Of a stretch of 64,000 nt of DNA, positions 44,823-52,623 are shown in pieces. Positions within the stretch are counted from its first letter, which is position 1. Each line of letters begins with the position of its first letter. Source of the stretch: Candidatus Amarobacillus elongatus (GTDB lineage: Bacteria; Chloroflexota; Dehalococcoidia; Tepidiformales; Tepidiformaceae); NCBI GenBank assembly GCA_016703545.1, contig JADJBX010000010.1, positions 1-64,000 on the forward strand, read 5' to 3'. Under the pieces are notes generated by a model, which was not told where the DNA came from, did not search any database, and saw only the letters and a list, made by a program, of their open reading frames with translations. A program made the position numbers and the translations under genes.

Positions 44823-44835
44823 GCGCGCCGTCTCG

Positions 44836-44841
44836 TATCAT
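44836..44841 (+). promoter_or_regulatory. TATCAT -10 box, predicted leaderless start
   Basis: TATCAT ends 7 nt before GTG 44849 of the CorA-family gene. Confidence 0.55.
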
Positions 44842-44848
44842 CGTCCGC

Positions 44849-45781
44849 GTGCAGGTCTGGTCCTTCGTGAACGGCAACTGGAAACCGGGCGACCTCGCCT
44901 TCGCCGAGTACCGCTGGTTCGACCTCGAAGCACCCCCGGCGGGCGAACTCGAGGCGCTCGGGGAGCGCTTCCAGCTGCATCCCCTGACCATCGAGGACTG
45001 CCGTTCGCCGCGCCTGCACGCGCCCAAGATCGATGACTTTGGCGCCTACCTGTTCGTCGTCCTCCAGGTCCCCGCCGCCACCGAGGGCGACTTCGTGGAG
45101 ATGGAGGAGCTCGACGTCTTCCTTTCGCCGAAGCTGCTGCTCACCTACCGCGACGGCCCCATCCAGGAGGTCGGCCACATCCACCAGATGCTCGCGAACG
45201 GCATGACCATGCGCCCCGGCACCGACGGTCTCCTGTACGAAATCGTCGACCGCACCGTGGATGCGCTGCTGCCCGGCGTCGAGGGCATCGGCAACCGGCT
45301 GGACGACATCCACGACCTCGTGCTCGAAGACCCCGGCAACAACCGCAGCCACGACATCGTTTCGCTGCGGGCCCACGCGGGGCGCGTGCGGCGGCTGCTG
45401 ACGCCCGAGCTCGCGGTCGTGCAGCGGCTCAGCCGCGGCGAATTCCCGCAGGTGAGCGAGCACAACCGCATCTACTACCGCGACATCTACGACCACCTCG
45501 TGCGTATCGACCTCGCACTCGAAAACCTGCGCGAAGACGCGGAAGTCGTGCTCAGCACCTACCTCGCGCAGGTGAACAACCGCATGAGCGAGGTGATGAA
45601 GGTGCTCTCCGTCGTCGCCGCCATCGCCCTGCCTGCGACGGTGATCAGCGGCATCTTCGGCACCAACTTCGATAACGTGCCCGGCCTCCATAGCAACTGG
45701 GGCTTCGCCGTGATGATGACGGCGATGGTCTCGCTCGCCGGAGGAATGGCGCTCTTCTTCAAACGCCGGGGATGGTGGTAG
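44849..45781 (+). CDS. CorA-family divalent cation transporter with GTN motif
   Basis: A 310-aa pentameric channel-type transporter. Cytoplasmic part (about 1-250) with HPLTIEDCRSPRLHAPKID and a long stalk helix, then two membrane helices. The pore motif at the end of helix 1, GMN in Mg2+ channels, reads FGTNFD (G271-T-N). The following loop is NVPGLHSNWG. The Thr is unusual and could alter selectivity. Helix 2 ends with basic KRRGWW. Start GTG 44849 supported by TATCAT. Confidence 0.88.
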   Translation: MQVWSFVNGNWKPGDLAFAEYRWFDLEAPPAGELEALGERFQLHPLTIEDCRSPRLHAPKIDDFGAYLFVVLQVPAATEGDFVEMEELDVFLSPKLLLTYRDGPIQEVGHIHQMLANGMTMRPGTDGLLYEIVDRTVDALLPGVEGIGNRLDDIHDLVLEDPGNNRSHDIVSLRAHAGRVRRLLTPELAVVQRLSRGEFPQVSEHNRIYYRDIYDHLVRIDLALENLREDAEVVLSTYLAQVNNRMSEVMKVLSVVAAIALPATVISGIFGTNFDNVPGLHSNWGFAVMMTAMVSLAGGMALFFKRRGWW

Positions 45782-45786
45782 GGAAC

Positions 45787-45926
45787 GGGGCTAGAGGCTC
45801 GAGGCTCGAGGAGAACAGGACAACCCCGGTCAGGCGCCAAGCGGGCCCTCACCGGTCCCCCTCTTCGGTGGCTTCGGTTCGCGGGGTTGGCCCCGAAACC
45901 TCGGGCCTCGGACCTCGAGCCTCGAG
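45787..45926. repeat. heptamer element E: inverted GAGGCTC arrays with paired cores
   Basis: GGGGCTA, GAGGCTC, GAGGCTC, GAGGAGA at 45787-45814, 5 bp after the corA stop. CCTCGGG, CCTCGGA, CCTCGAG, CCTCGAG at 45899-45926 is the opposite-strand counterpart. Inside, ACAACCCCGG (45820-45829) faces GCGGGGTTGG (45881-45890), giving nested inverted repeats. Confidence 0.85.
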
Positions 45927-45970
45927 CCCGTCACGTGCGCGTGCGCGCACCCCGTGCTTCCATTGGCGCC

Positions 45971-46860
45971 ATGCTCTGGTTCGAAATCACCGCGCACGTT
46001 CCGCCCGCCCTCGTCGATGCCGTGGCGGCCGTCATGCGCGACGTGGCCCCCGGCGGCGTCACCGTCGAGGAGCCCGTCGACATCCTGGGGCCCGAAAAGG
46101 GGTTCCGGGTTCGCGAAAACGAGCCCGTCCTCGTCCGCGTCTACCTGCCCGCCAGCGAGCTCGGGGCCGTCCTCACGGAGGACCTGCGCCGCGCCATGGA
46201 GGCGTTCCCGCAGGTCGAACTCATCGCGAAGCCGCTCTACGAACAGGACTGGGCCGTCTCCTGGCGCGAATTCTTCGGCGTCGTCGACCACGGCGGCCGG
46301 ACGCTCATCGTGCCCTCGTGGATCGACCACGAACCGCGGCCCGACCAGCTCGTCATCCGCCTCGACCCGGGGCAGGCGTTCGGCACTGGTCACCACGAAA
46401 CCACGCGCCTCTGCCTTGCCGCGCTCGAAGAGCACGTGACGCCGGGCATGGAGGTCCTCGATGTGGGCACGGGGTCCGGCGTGCTCGCGATCGCGGCGGT
46501 GCTGCTCGGCGCCGGCCACGTCCACGCCATCGATATCGACCCCATCGCCACCGAGGTCGCGACCGCGAACTGCGAGACCAACGGCGTGCTCCCGAAGGTG
46601 GCCATCCGGGCGGGGTGCTGGGCGCGGACCACGGCCACGAATACGGGCTCGTGATCGCGAACATCAGCACGGATGCGAACCTGGGGCTCGCCGGGGTGTT
46701 CCCGGCCGTGGTCGCGCCGGGGGGCTGGCTCATCCTCAGCGGCATCCTCGCGCAGGACGCCCACCGCGTGCAGGACGCGCTGCGCGAACGCGGGTTCGCT
46801 CTCGAAACCATGCGCCACGAACGGGACTGGTGCCTGCTGGAGTTCTCCCGCCCGGCCTGA
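45971..46860 (+). CDS. prmA: ribosomal protein L11 methyltransferase, frameshifted
   Basis: PrmA trimethylates ribosomal protein L11 using SAM. The N-terminal L11-binding half and the SAM motif DVGTGSGVLAIAA read from ATG 45971; DPGQAFGTGHHETTRL is diagnostic. The frame is lost after KVAIRAG; one extra G in the GGGG run at 46612-46615 restores VLGADHGHEYGLVIANIS and the end WCLLEFSRPA, about 296 aa. The catalytic NPP-like motif is NIS. Single-copy housekeeping gene, so sequencing error is the simplest view. Its substrate gene rplK is 6 kb away. Confidence 0.86.
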
Positions 46861-46873
46861 CTGGCGATCCGCG

Positions 46874-47779
46874 TTACTCCGCGAGTTCGATCTTCGAAAC
46901 CGTCGCGCCCGTCGCCGAGATGCGCGTAACGAGCGAGCGGCCGCCCATGTGCGCGCCGTGGAGGGTGGCGAGCATGGCCGCGCTCACGGCGCGGCCCGCA
47001 TCCGCCGGGCAGATGGCGGCGATGGAGCTGCCCGCGCCGCTCAGCCAGGCCGCGTGTGCGCCCGCCCCCTTCGCGGCGGCGAAGATGTCGAACATCGGCG
47101 GAAAGAGCGCGGCACGCTGGCGCTGGTGGATGCGGTCGTCCGTCGCTTCGTCGAGCAGCTCCAGCCGCCCCGAGGCCATGGCCGCGACGAACAGCGCCGC
47201 GCGGCCCGTGTTGTGCACGGCGTCGGCCTTGCTGTAGCTCTCGGGGAGGGCCTTGCGCGCCTCCTTCGTCGCCATCGAGTGGTCGGGAATGAGGATGGCC
47301 ATGGCGGCATCGGCCGGGTACCCGCAGGCCGCGCGCAGGAAGTGGCCGTTCGCCGCTTCGACGCAGACCTGCATGCCGCCGAACATCGCCGGGCAGGCGT
47401 TGTCGCCGTGGCCCTCGAGGTCGCTGGCGAGGTCGAGGCAGTCGCCTTCGCTGAGCGGGCGGCCTTCGAATTCGTTCACGGCGAGGACCCCGGCCACGCG
47501 CGCGACGGCGCTCGCGCCCAGCCCGCGCCCGAGCGGAATGGCGACGTTGTAGCGCGCCTGCATGCCCGGCGGTTCCGGCCGCCCCAGCTTCGCGTACGTG
47601 TGCCGCGCCGCCGTCAGCACCATCTTCTCGCCCACGTCCTCGGCCGGTTCGACCTCGTGCGGGCGGAAGGTGACCGTGATCGAAGCCTGCAGATCGAGCG
47701 CGAGCCCGAGGCAATCGAAACCGGCGCCGAGATTCGCGCTCGTCGCCGGGACGCGCAACGTGATGGCCGTGGGCTGCAT
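46874..47779 (-). CDS. thrB: homoserine kinase
   Basis: GHMP kinase that phosphorylates homoserine on the way to threonine, 301 aa. Motifs: RVPATSANLGAGFDCLGLAL at the start, ATP loop IPLGRGLGASA, substrate region CLDLASDLEGHGDNACPA and late WLSGAGSSIAAI. ATG 47779 is favoured over an upstream frame because it matches family starts and is preceded by GGGGGAG. No thrA or thrC is adjacent, so the pathway is scattered. Confidence 0.92.
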   Translation of the reverse strand: MQPTAITLRVPATSANLGAGFDCLGLALDLQASITVTFRPHEVEPAEDVGEKMVLTAARHTYAKLGRPEPPGMQARYNVAIPLGRGLGASAVARVAGVLAVNEFEGRPLSEGDCLDLASDLEGHGDNACPAMFGGMQVCVEAANGHFLRAACGYPADAAMAILIPDHSMATKEARKALPESYSKADAVHNTGRAALFVAAMASGRLELLDEATDDRIHQRQRAALFPPMFDIFAAAKGAGAHAAWLSGAGSSIAAICPADAGRAVSAAMLATLHGAHMGGRSLVTRISATGATVSKIELAE

Positions 47780-47845
47780 CGCTCCCCCGATTCGGATTCG
47801 GTCGTCCAGTACCAGAGGATAGGGAACGCGCCGCACAGGGGCGAG

Positions 47846-48517
47846 TCAGGCGGGCGGCGGTGCATCCGCGGCGGGGGCGGCGGGCTCGGCCGGGGGCGCC
47901 TTCGCCACCTTCGGCGCCTTCGCACCCCCCGTGAACCCGAGCGCGACGAAGAACCGTTCGCGGCTGTCGCTGCGGGTCGCGGGCGGCTTCACCATCTCCA
48001 CGCGCTTGTACCGCTTGCGCAGCTCCGCCCGGAAGACGTCCGTCTCCTGGCTGTTGAACAGCTTGGCGATGAACGTGCCCCCGGACTTGAGAAAGCGGTC
48101 GGCGGCGGCGAGCGCGAACATGCAGAGCTCGAAGGAGCGTTCCTGGTCCTGCAGGCGGATGCCCGTGGTCATCGGCGCCATGTCCGACATCACGACATCG
48201 AACGGCGGCGAAATGCCCGCCTCCAGCATCAGCGCGCCCATGTCGACGGCGCGCACATCGGCCGTGAGGAAGACGGCGTTGGGCAGGTCGACCTCGACGG
48301 GCTTGAGATCGACGCCGACGATGCGGCCTTTTTCGCCGAGGACGCGGGAGGCGTACTGGGACCATGAACCGGGGGCGGCGCCGAGGTCGAGCACCTTCAT
48401 GCCCGGCTTGAGGATCTTGTAGCGGCGGTCGATGTCCTCGAGCTTATAGACGGACCGCGCGGCGAAGTTTTCCTCCTTCGCTTTCAGGAACCATTTATCG
48501 CGCGGGTTGTAGGGCAT
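47846..48517 (-). CDS. rlmE: 23S rRNA 2'-O-methyltransferase RlmE (FtsJ)
   Basis: Methylates U2552 of 23S rRNA late in 50S assembly. The 223-aa protein begins MPYNPRDKWFLKAKEENF (catalytic Lys nearby), has SAM motif VLDLGAAPGSWSQYA, the second catalytic Asp in VVMSDMAPMT, Lys in GGTFIAKLF and Glu in RERFFVALGF, so the K-D-K-E set is complete. The last 30 residues are an Ala/Pro/Lys tail. ATG 48517 sits 7 nt after TACACT. Confidence 0.93.
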   Translation of the reverse strand: MPYNPRDKWFLKAKEENFAARSVYKLEDIDRRYKILKPGMKVLDLGAAPGSWSQYASRVLGEKGRIVGVDLKPVEVDLPNAVFLTADVRAVDMGALMLEAGISPPFDVVMSDMAPMTTGIRLQDQERSFELCMFALAAADRFLKSGGTFIAKLFNSQETDVFRAELRKRYKRVEMVKPPATRSDSRERFFVALGFTGGAKAPKVAKAPPAEPAAPAADAPPPA

Positions 48518-48524
48518 GGGATCG

Positions 48525-48530
48525 AGTGTA
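48525..48530 (-). promoter_or_regulatory. TACACT -10 box, predicted leaderless start
   Basis: TACACT on the minus strand ends 7 nt before ATG 48517 of rlmE. Confidence 0.55.
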
Positions 48531-48557
48531 GGGGAGCCGTGGCGATTCAGCAGGCGC

Positions 48558-48594
48558 CCCCCCGCCGCGGGCGGGCGGGGGTGGGTATACTCGC
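48558..48594 (+). repeat. left copy of a 37-bp direct repeat
   Basis: Matches 50181-50217 with one mismatch (48579 G, C in the other copy). It holds a CCCGCC-GCG-GGCGGG hairpin and GGTGGGTATACTCGC. In this copy the TATACT box is not followed by a gene. Confidence 0.9.
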
Positions 48595-48628
48595 CGAACT
48601 GGGCCAACTGCCGAGAGAGCCGCGGGAA

Positions 48629-49081
48629 TCAGCAGGAACAGGCCCACAACAGGTTCGCGCACACGCCGCAGTACGGGCTGTCGGATGCCGGGACGACGCA
48701 TTCGCAGATATCTGCCTCCCCCACGCCCGCGAATTGCCCCCCGCAGCGGAGGCAGAAGACCCGGGGGCAATCGCCCGCGTGAAGTGTGAAGAGCCCATCA
48801 CAGCCGCCGACCATGCATCGCCCACAGCCGGGGCAGAAGTGCGGCTGTTCGCGCGCGATAGCCTCGGCCACGCATACCTCGGGCGGGCGCACGCCAAAGA
48901 GCACCTGTTCGCTGTCTTCCGCATCCGGGCTGCCGACGGCCCGGAGGAGATTCGCGAGAAAGTGGCGGGCCGCGCTCTCCGATGAAAAGACCGCGAGCCG
49001 ATCTGGCAGCCCGAGATTCCACTCGCGCTCGTCACGGGACCCTTCGACCTGCACCCAAACGGTGAATCGCTCGCTCACCAT
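48629..49081 (-). CDS. Cys-rich zinc-ribbon protein, unknown function
   Basis: A 150-aa protein. The first 75 residues (ERFTVWVQVEGSRDEREW, SESAARHFLANLL) have no known match; the rest is zinc ribbons: HFCPGCGRCMVGGCDG, CPRVFCLRCGGQF and CECVV...YCGVCANLLWACSC. At least 11 Cys suggest two to three metal sites. It is on the same strand as the EVE-nuclease gene upstream and both lie between 37-bp repeats, so they may work as a pair. TACAGT lies 6 nt before its start. Confidence 0.7.
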   Translation of the reverse strand: MVSERFTVWVQVEGSRDEREWNLGLPDRLAVFSSESAARHFLANLLRAVGSPDAEDSEQVLFGVRPPEVCVAEAIAREQPHFCPGCGRCMVGGCDGLFTLHAGDCPRVFCLRCGGQFAGVGEADICECVVPASDSPYCGVCANLLWACSC

Positions 49082-49087
49082 GGCAGG

Positions 49088-49093
49088 ACTGTA
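49088..49093 (-). promoter_or_regulatory. TACAGT -10 box, predicted leaderless start
   Basis: TACAGT on the minus strand ends 6 nt before ATG 49081. Confidence 0.5.
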
Positions 49094-49125
49094 GCCGGCC
49101 GCGATAGAGATTGTGAAGGCGGGAA

Positions 49126-50127
49126 TCAGACGCGAAGCGGCGTCGCCACGGCACGGAAATAATCCCGACGGAGGTTGGCGAGCACGTGGTCACCGAGGTT
49201 GGCCGCGGTTCGCACCTGCTCATAGGGGAGGAAGTAACACCTCTGCGGCAGCCCGAGGCGCTCGAACGCTGGCCGATTCAACTCCGCGCGCCACCTTGGC
49301 AAACGGCTGGCGTCCGCCACAACGAAGAGATCGACGGGAAGGTCGGGAATGAGCGCCACGAGATCGGCCATGCGGAGAAGCCCGGAGAAGATGGCGGTTG
49401 AGTGCTCGACCTCGAACGCGGCGACGACACGCGAGCCCCCCAGCCAAAGCACATCAATGCTCTCCACACCCCGCCCACCCAGCCCGCCGAACACCGCGGG
49501 CAGCCGGGGCACGAAGGCGGTTGGGGCGGGAGCACCCGCCTGGCGCAGGACACGCCCGCGATCGCCCGGGGGCACCCAGACTCCGAGGCCCATATGCGCG
49601 CCGAACGCGGCGAGCAGCGCCTGCATCTCGTAGTGCTCGTCGCTCCGGGACTCGATCTGCTCCGCCCTGGCCTCCGGGGCCTCGACGGCGTTGACGCCGT
49701 CGTCAGCCGCAAGCAGCGCTCGCCACAGCGTCTCCCCATCGGATTCACGCATCAGCCGGGGCGACCCCTGAAAGTGAGGAGGCACCGTCGCTCGGTCCGC
49801 AGCGGCCGGGTAGATGGACAACCTCGACTCGAACGCCGTCAACGGAATACCCATACCCAGCGGGAACGCGACCCGGGGTTCGACGTTCATGCGAATAGGC
49901 CAGTCCGTGGTTCCCCAAATCGGGGAATCCGACCGGTACAAGGACGAGGTCACTTCCAGAGCGCCAACAAACTCGAACTGCCGTCGCACGTAGCAGAGCA
50001 ATCGATCACCGGGTGCGACCGCGAGCGCTTTTCGCTCCATGGCCGAACTAAACGCAGTGACCTGGCGATTGCCCGACAGGAACGCGGACCACGTCTCCTT
50101 CGTGAATACGTCCGAGAAGTACTGCAT
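49126..50127 (-). CDS. EVE-like domain fused to PD-(D/E)xK nuclease-like domain
   Basis: A 333-aa two-domain protein. Residues 1 to about 110 look like a PUA/EVE fold (YFSDVFTKETWSAFL, APGDRLLCYVRRQFEFVGAL, SPIWGTTDWPIRM), the reader of modified bases. After a linker, residues 170-333 carry a restriction-type nuclease core: helix with EHYEMQALLAAFG, ESIDVLWLGG with the Asp and AAFEVEHSTAIFSGLL with E-V-E, the D...ExK-like site with Glu in the Lys place. I infer a modification-dependent restriction enzyme or nucleic-acid sensor; activity is unproven. TAAGAT lies 8 nt before ATG 50127. Confidence 0.72.
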   Translation of the reverse strand: MQYFSDVFTKETWSAFLSGNRQVTAFSSAMERKALAVAPGDRLLCYVRRQFEFVGALEVTSSLYRSDSPIWGTTDWPIRMNVEPRVAFPLGMGIPLTAFESRLSIYPAAADRATVPPHFQGSPRLMRESDGETLWRALLAADDGVNAVEAPEARAEQIESRSDEHYEMQALLAAFGAHMGLGVWVPPGDRGRVLRQAGAPAPTAFVPRLPAVFGGLGGRGVESIDVLWLGGSRVVAAFEVEHSTAIFSGLLRMADLVALIPDLPVDLFVVADASRLPRWRAELNRPAFERLGLPQRCYFLPYEQVRTAANLGDHVLANLRRDYFRAVATPLRV

Positions 50128-50135
50128 TCGCGAGC

Positions 50136-50141
50136 ATCTTA
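50136..50141 (-). promoter_or_regulatory. TAAGAT -10 box, predicted leaderless start
   Basis: TAAGAT on the minus strand ends 8 nt before ATG 50127 of the EVE-nuclease gene. Confidence 0.5.
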
Positions 50142-50180
50142 ACAGTCAGATCGCCGCAGCTGGACGTCCCGCCTCCGGTA

Positions 50181-50217
50181 CCCCCCGCCGCGGGCGGGCG
50201 GCGGTGGGTATACTCGC
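50181..50217 (+). repeat. right copy of a 37-bp direct repeat (active promoter copy)
   Basis: Matches 48558-48594 with one mismatch. Its TATACT (50209-50214) ends 6 nt before ATG 50221, so this copy serves as the promoter of the small membrane-protein gene. Confidence 0.9.
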
Positions 50218-50220
50218 GCC

Positions 50221-50421
50221 ATGTGGAGCTTCCTGCGGCGCCAGTTGAACTACTTCCTCATCGGCTTCGTGCTCACCTTTGTCGTCTATCTCTTCATCCG
50301 CTTCGATTCCGACAAGGTGATCCTCGGGGTGGTCCTGGGCATCGGTGGCGGGCTGGTGCTCTCGGGCGCGCTCTTCATGCTCGAACGCCGCTTCCCGGAT
50401 GCGGTGCCGCCGGAGGAGTAG
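50221..50421 (+). CDS. 66-aa membrane protein with two helices
   Basis: WSFLRRQLNYFLIGFVLTFV begins the first helix; a short charged loop (RFDSDKV) leads to the second, LGVVLGIGGGLVLSGALFML, and a tail ending VPPEE. Function unknown. Its TATACT promoter is inside the repeated 37-bp block, predicted leaderless. It ends 22 bp from a convergent gene. Confidence 0.72.
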   Translation: MWSFLRRQLNYFLIGFVLTFVVYLFIRFDSDKVILGVVLGIGGGLVLSGALFMLERRFPDAVPPEE

Positions 50422-50443
50422 CCGACGCTCGCCCCGGCGCCCG

Positions 50444-50995
50444 TCAGGGGAGCGGTTCGACCGCCGCGGTGCGTACGAGCACGCTGTCCGGGACGCCGCT
50501 GAGGCCGGTTTCGATGCGCACCGGCACCCCCATCTCGCCGTAGCTGACGACGATGTAGCGCAGCCCCATGGTGCCCGGCACGCCCTCGACGGCGCCGCCC
50601 TCGTATGCCGCCCGGACCAGCGCGAACAGCCCTTCGACCGTGAGGACGGCGGAATCGGCGGGGCACGGCACTTCCTCGATGTTGGCGATGGTGCAGCGCC
50701 GCGAAACCTCCGCCGCGATGCCGCTGTTCACGACGGACTCGAACGCATAGACAAACGGGTACCCGCTGACGGTGTACGACAGCCGGTAGGAGCGCGGGCC
50801 GCGCGCCCCCCACTCCCGCTCGGCGGCGGCGAGGGCGGTCTCGCCGGTGGCGGCGCCGCCATCGACGGCGATGCCCGGCAGCACCAGGCGCATGAACACG
50901 GGCGAGGGCGGCGCGGGCTGTGCCAGCGCCACGGCGGGCGCCAGCAGGGCCACGGCGAGCAGGACGGTCCAGGCGCTGGTCATCGCGATTCTCAT
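50444..50995 (-). CDS. secreted DUF6174-like protein
   Basis: A 183-aa exported protein with signal peptide AWTVLLAVALLAPAVALAQ. The mature part has WGARGPRSYRLSYTVSG, LTVEGLFALVRAAYEGG and late YGEMGVPVRIE, the layout of DUF6174 family proteins as I recall it. That family has no known activity. Start ATG 50995 just before the signal peptide. The 282-bp gap upstream (50996-51277) has no gene but a possible folded RNA at 51160-51240. Confidence 0.7.
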   Translation of the reverse strand: MRIAMTSAWTVLLAVALLAPAVALAQPAPPSPVFMRLVLPGIAVDGGAATGETALAAAEREWGARGPRSYRLSYTVSGYPFVYAFESVVNSGIAAEVSRRCTIANIEEVPCPADSAVLTVEGLFALVRAAYEGGAVEGVPGTMGLRYIVVSYGEMGVPVRIETGLSGVPDSVLVRTAAVEPLP

Positions 50996-51277
50996 GGCAT
51001 CGAGCATGGCACGCGGCGTGCCCGGCGGGTGACCCCTGTCACCGGTCTGCGATGCGCGCTCCTTCCGAGGCGAGGGTTTCAACGGGCGGGATGGGAATTC
51101 CCTCGCGCCCGGAAGGAGCGCACGCGTACCTCTTCCCTAACGCCACCCGCGGCCACCCGGTTCCGCCGGTAAAGAACTCGCCTCGAAAGGGCGAAGGGGA
51201 CCCCCGGGCACGCCCGCCCGGACTTCGTCACAGACGGAACACCGTGGCGAGGGCGCGCCAGGCTGGCGAGGAGCGGA

Positions 51278-51625
51278 CTACCCGTAGCGGCGGATTTCGA
51301 AGCCCATGCGGTCGGCGTTGCGCAGGAACCAATCGCCGACGGCCTCTTCCGGGGTGCGGCCGGACCCCGCGCGGGCGGACTCGTCGTCCTCGGCCATCCA
51401 GGAGCCGTGCGAGCCGCGCACCCGCACGATCGGCCAGCGCCCGCCGACGATGCGGTAGCCGCTGCCGAACTCGGGGCGGGGCGGGCGGCCGAAGGAGTGC
51501 GTGGTCGAGGGGTCGCGCCGCGTCGTGGGGCCCACGTCGGATTGCGCGTCCTGTTGGCGGGCGTCGTAGCGGGTGCCTTCGAGGGCACCCTGCCAGCCGT
51601 GGAACCCCGGCCCGCGATACTTCAC
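51278..51625 (-). CDS. small basic/Gly-rich protein, unknown function
   Basis: A 115-aa protein from GTG 51625, whose start overlaps the previous stop as GTGA, so it is translated together with the thioredoxin-like gene. It begins MKYRGPGFHGWQGALEGTRY, has a disordered middle and an ordered end GRTPEEAVGDWFLRNADRMGF. No family recognised. Confidence 0.6.
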   Translation of the reverse strand: MKYRGPGFHGWQGALEGTRYDARQQDAQSDVGPTTRRDPSTTHSFGRPPRPEFGSGYRIVGGRWPIVRVRGSHGSWMAEDDESARAGSGRTPEEAVGDWFLRNADRMGFEIRRYG

Positions 51626-52116
51626 CGCGTGCCCCCCGTGGCGGTGCGCGCGGCACGCGCGCTGGCGGGCGCCGAGGGCGGGAACGAAAGCCATTCGACC
51701 ATGGGCGCGGGCTGCAGCGTGGTGGTGATGAGGCGGGCGAAGAGCGCCTGCCACGCCTTCCGCGAGAACCCCGTCCAGGCATCCAGCCGCTCGCGCGCGG
51801 GCCCGGCGAGGAAGACCGCGGGGAGCTCGCCGAGGGCGAACGCATCGGCGGCGGCGCCCGTGGGGTCGTGGAGGAGCGTGACGTGCGGCCCGGGGCGCTC
51901 TCCCACAGCGCCGGGGCCGCCGCCCTCCTGGACCACGACGATATCCATGGACTCGCCGAAGGTGGCCGCGGCGGCCGTCAGCAGGCGCAGGGTCGCGCTG
52001 GTGGCGGGCGTCTCATCGGACACGAAGGCGAGGAGCGTGTGTCGGCCGCGGAAGAGGGGGGTGGGGGTGCCGTGCTCGTCATTCAGGAGGAACGATGGCA
52101 GCGACAACGAAGGCAT
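51622..52116 (-). CDS. thioredoxin-fold (AhpC/TSA-like) protein without active-site Cys
   Basis: A 164-aa protein with the AhpC/TSA layout: MPSLSLPSFLLNDEHGTPTP at the N-terminus, HTLLAFVSDETPATSA where peroxiredoxins have the CxxC/T-x2-C site, and FALGELPAVFLAGP with the cis-Pro. The peroxidatic Cys is absent, replaced within DETPAT, so it is unlikely to be a peroxidase. It may bind a partner. TATGCT lies 6 nt before ATG 52116. Confidence 0.68.
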   Translation of the reverse strand: MPSLSLPSFLLNDEHGTPTPLFRGRHTLLAFVSDETPATSATLRLLTAAAATFGESMDIVVVQEGGGPGAVGERPGPHVTLLHDPTGAAADAFALGELPAVFLAGPARERLDAWTGFSRKAWQALFARLITTTLQPAPMVEWLSFPPSAPASARAARTATGGTR

Positions 52117-52122
52117 GGCGGC

Positions 52123-52128
52123 AGCATA
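52123..52128 (-). promoter_or_regulatory. TATGCT -10 box, predicted leaderless start
   Basis: TATGCT on the minus strand ends 6 nt before ATG 52116. Confidence 0.5.
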
Positions 52129-52297
52129 CGCCCTGATCGGCAAGAAATGCAGCAATGGGTGATCGATATAGGCCAATTGATACATCCCGCCCGGGACAGC
52201 GCGCGAGAGGCGGGCCCGCCTGACCGGCCATTAACCGGGGAACGGCAGAATGGGCTAAATTACAACGAGTTTCCTTTCTTTCGAACGAGGCGGCGAC

Positions 52298-52510
52298 GTG
52301 GCACAGTGCAACGCGGTTCGATCCGATGGATCCCGGTGCCGGGGACATGCCCATAAGCGGTACGAAGGCACCCCCGCGGGCGGCCTGTGCAGCCTCCATC
52401 ACCACTACCTCAATACGGACCGCCCCGTGAAGCTGGTCGACGGCCGCGTGCTCGACCCCTTCCCTTCGGACCCGGACCGCCCGGGGTCGCGGAGCTGGCA
52501 TTCGACCTAG
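52298..52510 (+). CDS. 70-aa zinc-binding-type small protein
   Basis: GTG 52298 opens MAQCNAVRSDGSRCRGHAHK; with GGLCSLHHHY later it gives a C-x8-C...C-x2-H pattern seen in small zinc proteins found in many bacteria and phages. GAGGCGGCGAC precedes the start. It is on the strand of rplK 114 bp downstream. Role unknown, possibly nucleic-acid binding. Confidence 0.65.
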   Translation: MAQCNAVRSDGSRCRGHAHKRYEGTPAGGLCSLHHHYLNTDRPVKLVDGRVLDPFPSDPDRPGSRSWHST

Positions 52511-52623
52511 CGCCGCGCGATGCCTGATACTGGACGTTCCTGCCCTTGTGGACAGGAGACGCGGAGGCGGTCGCCCGTGCCCCGAGCACGCGCAGTCCGC
52601 CGCTAGCACGCCAGGAGACTCAG

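Noticed and set aside
48558..50217. Insertion sequence between the 37-bp repeats
   Set aside because: No transposase and no terminal inverted repeats; only two cargo-like genes are present.
51622..52116. Functional peroxiredoxin
   Set aside because: The AhpC/TSA-like fold is visible but the peroxidatic Cys position has no Cys.
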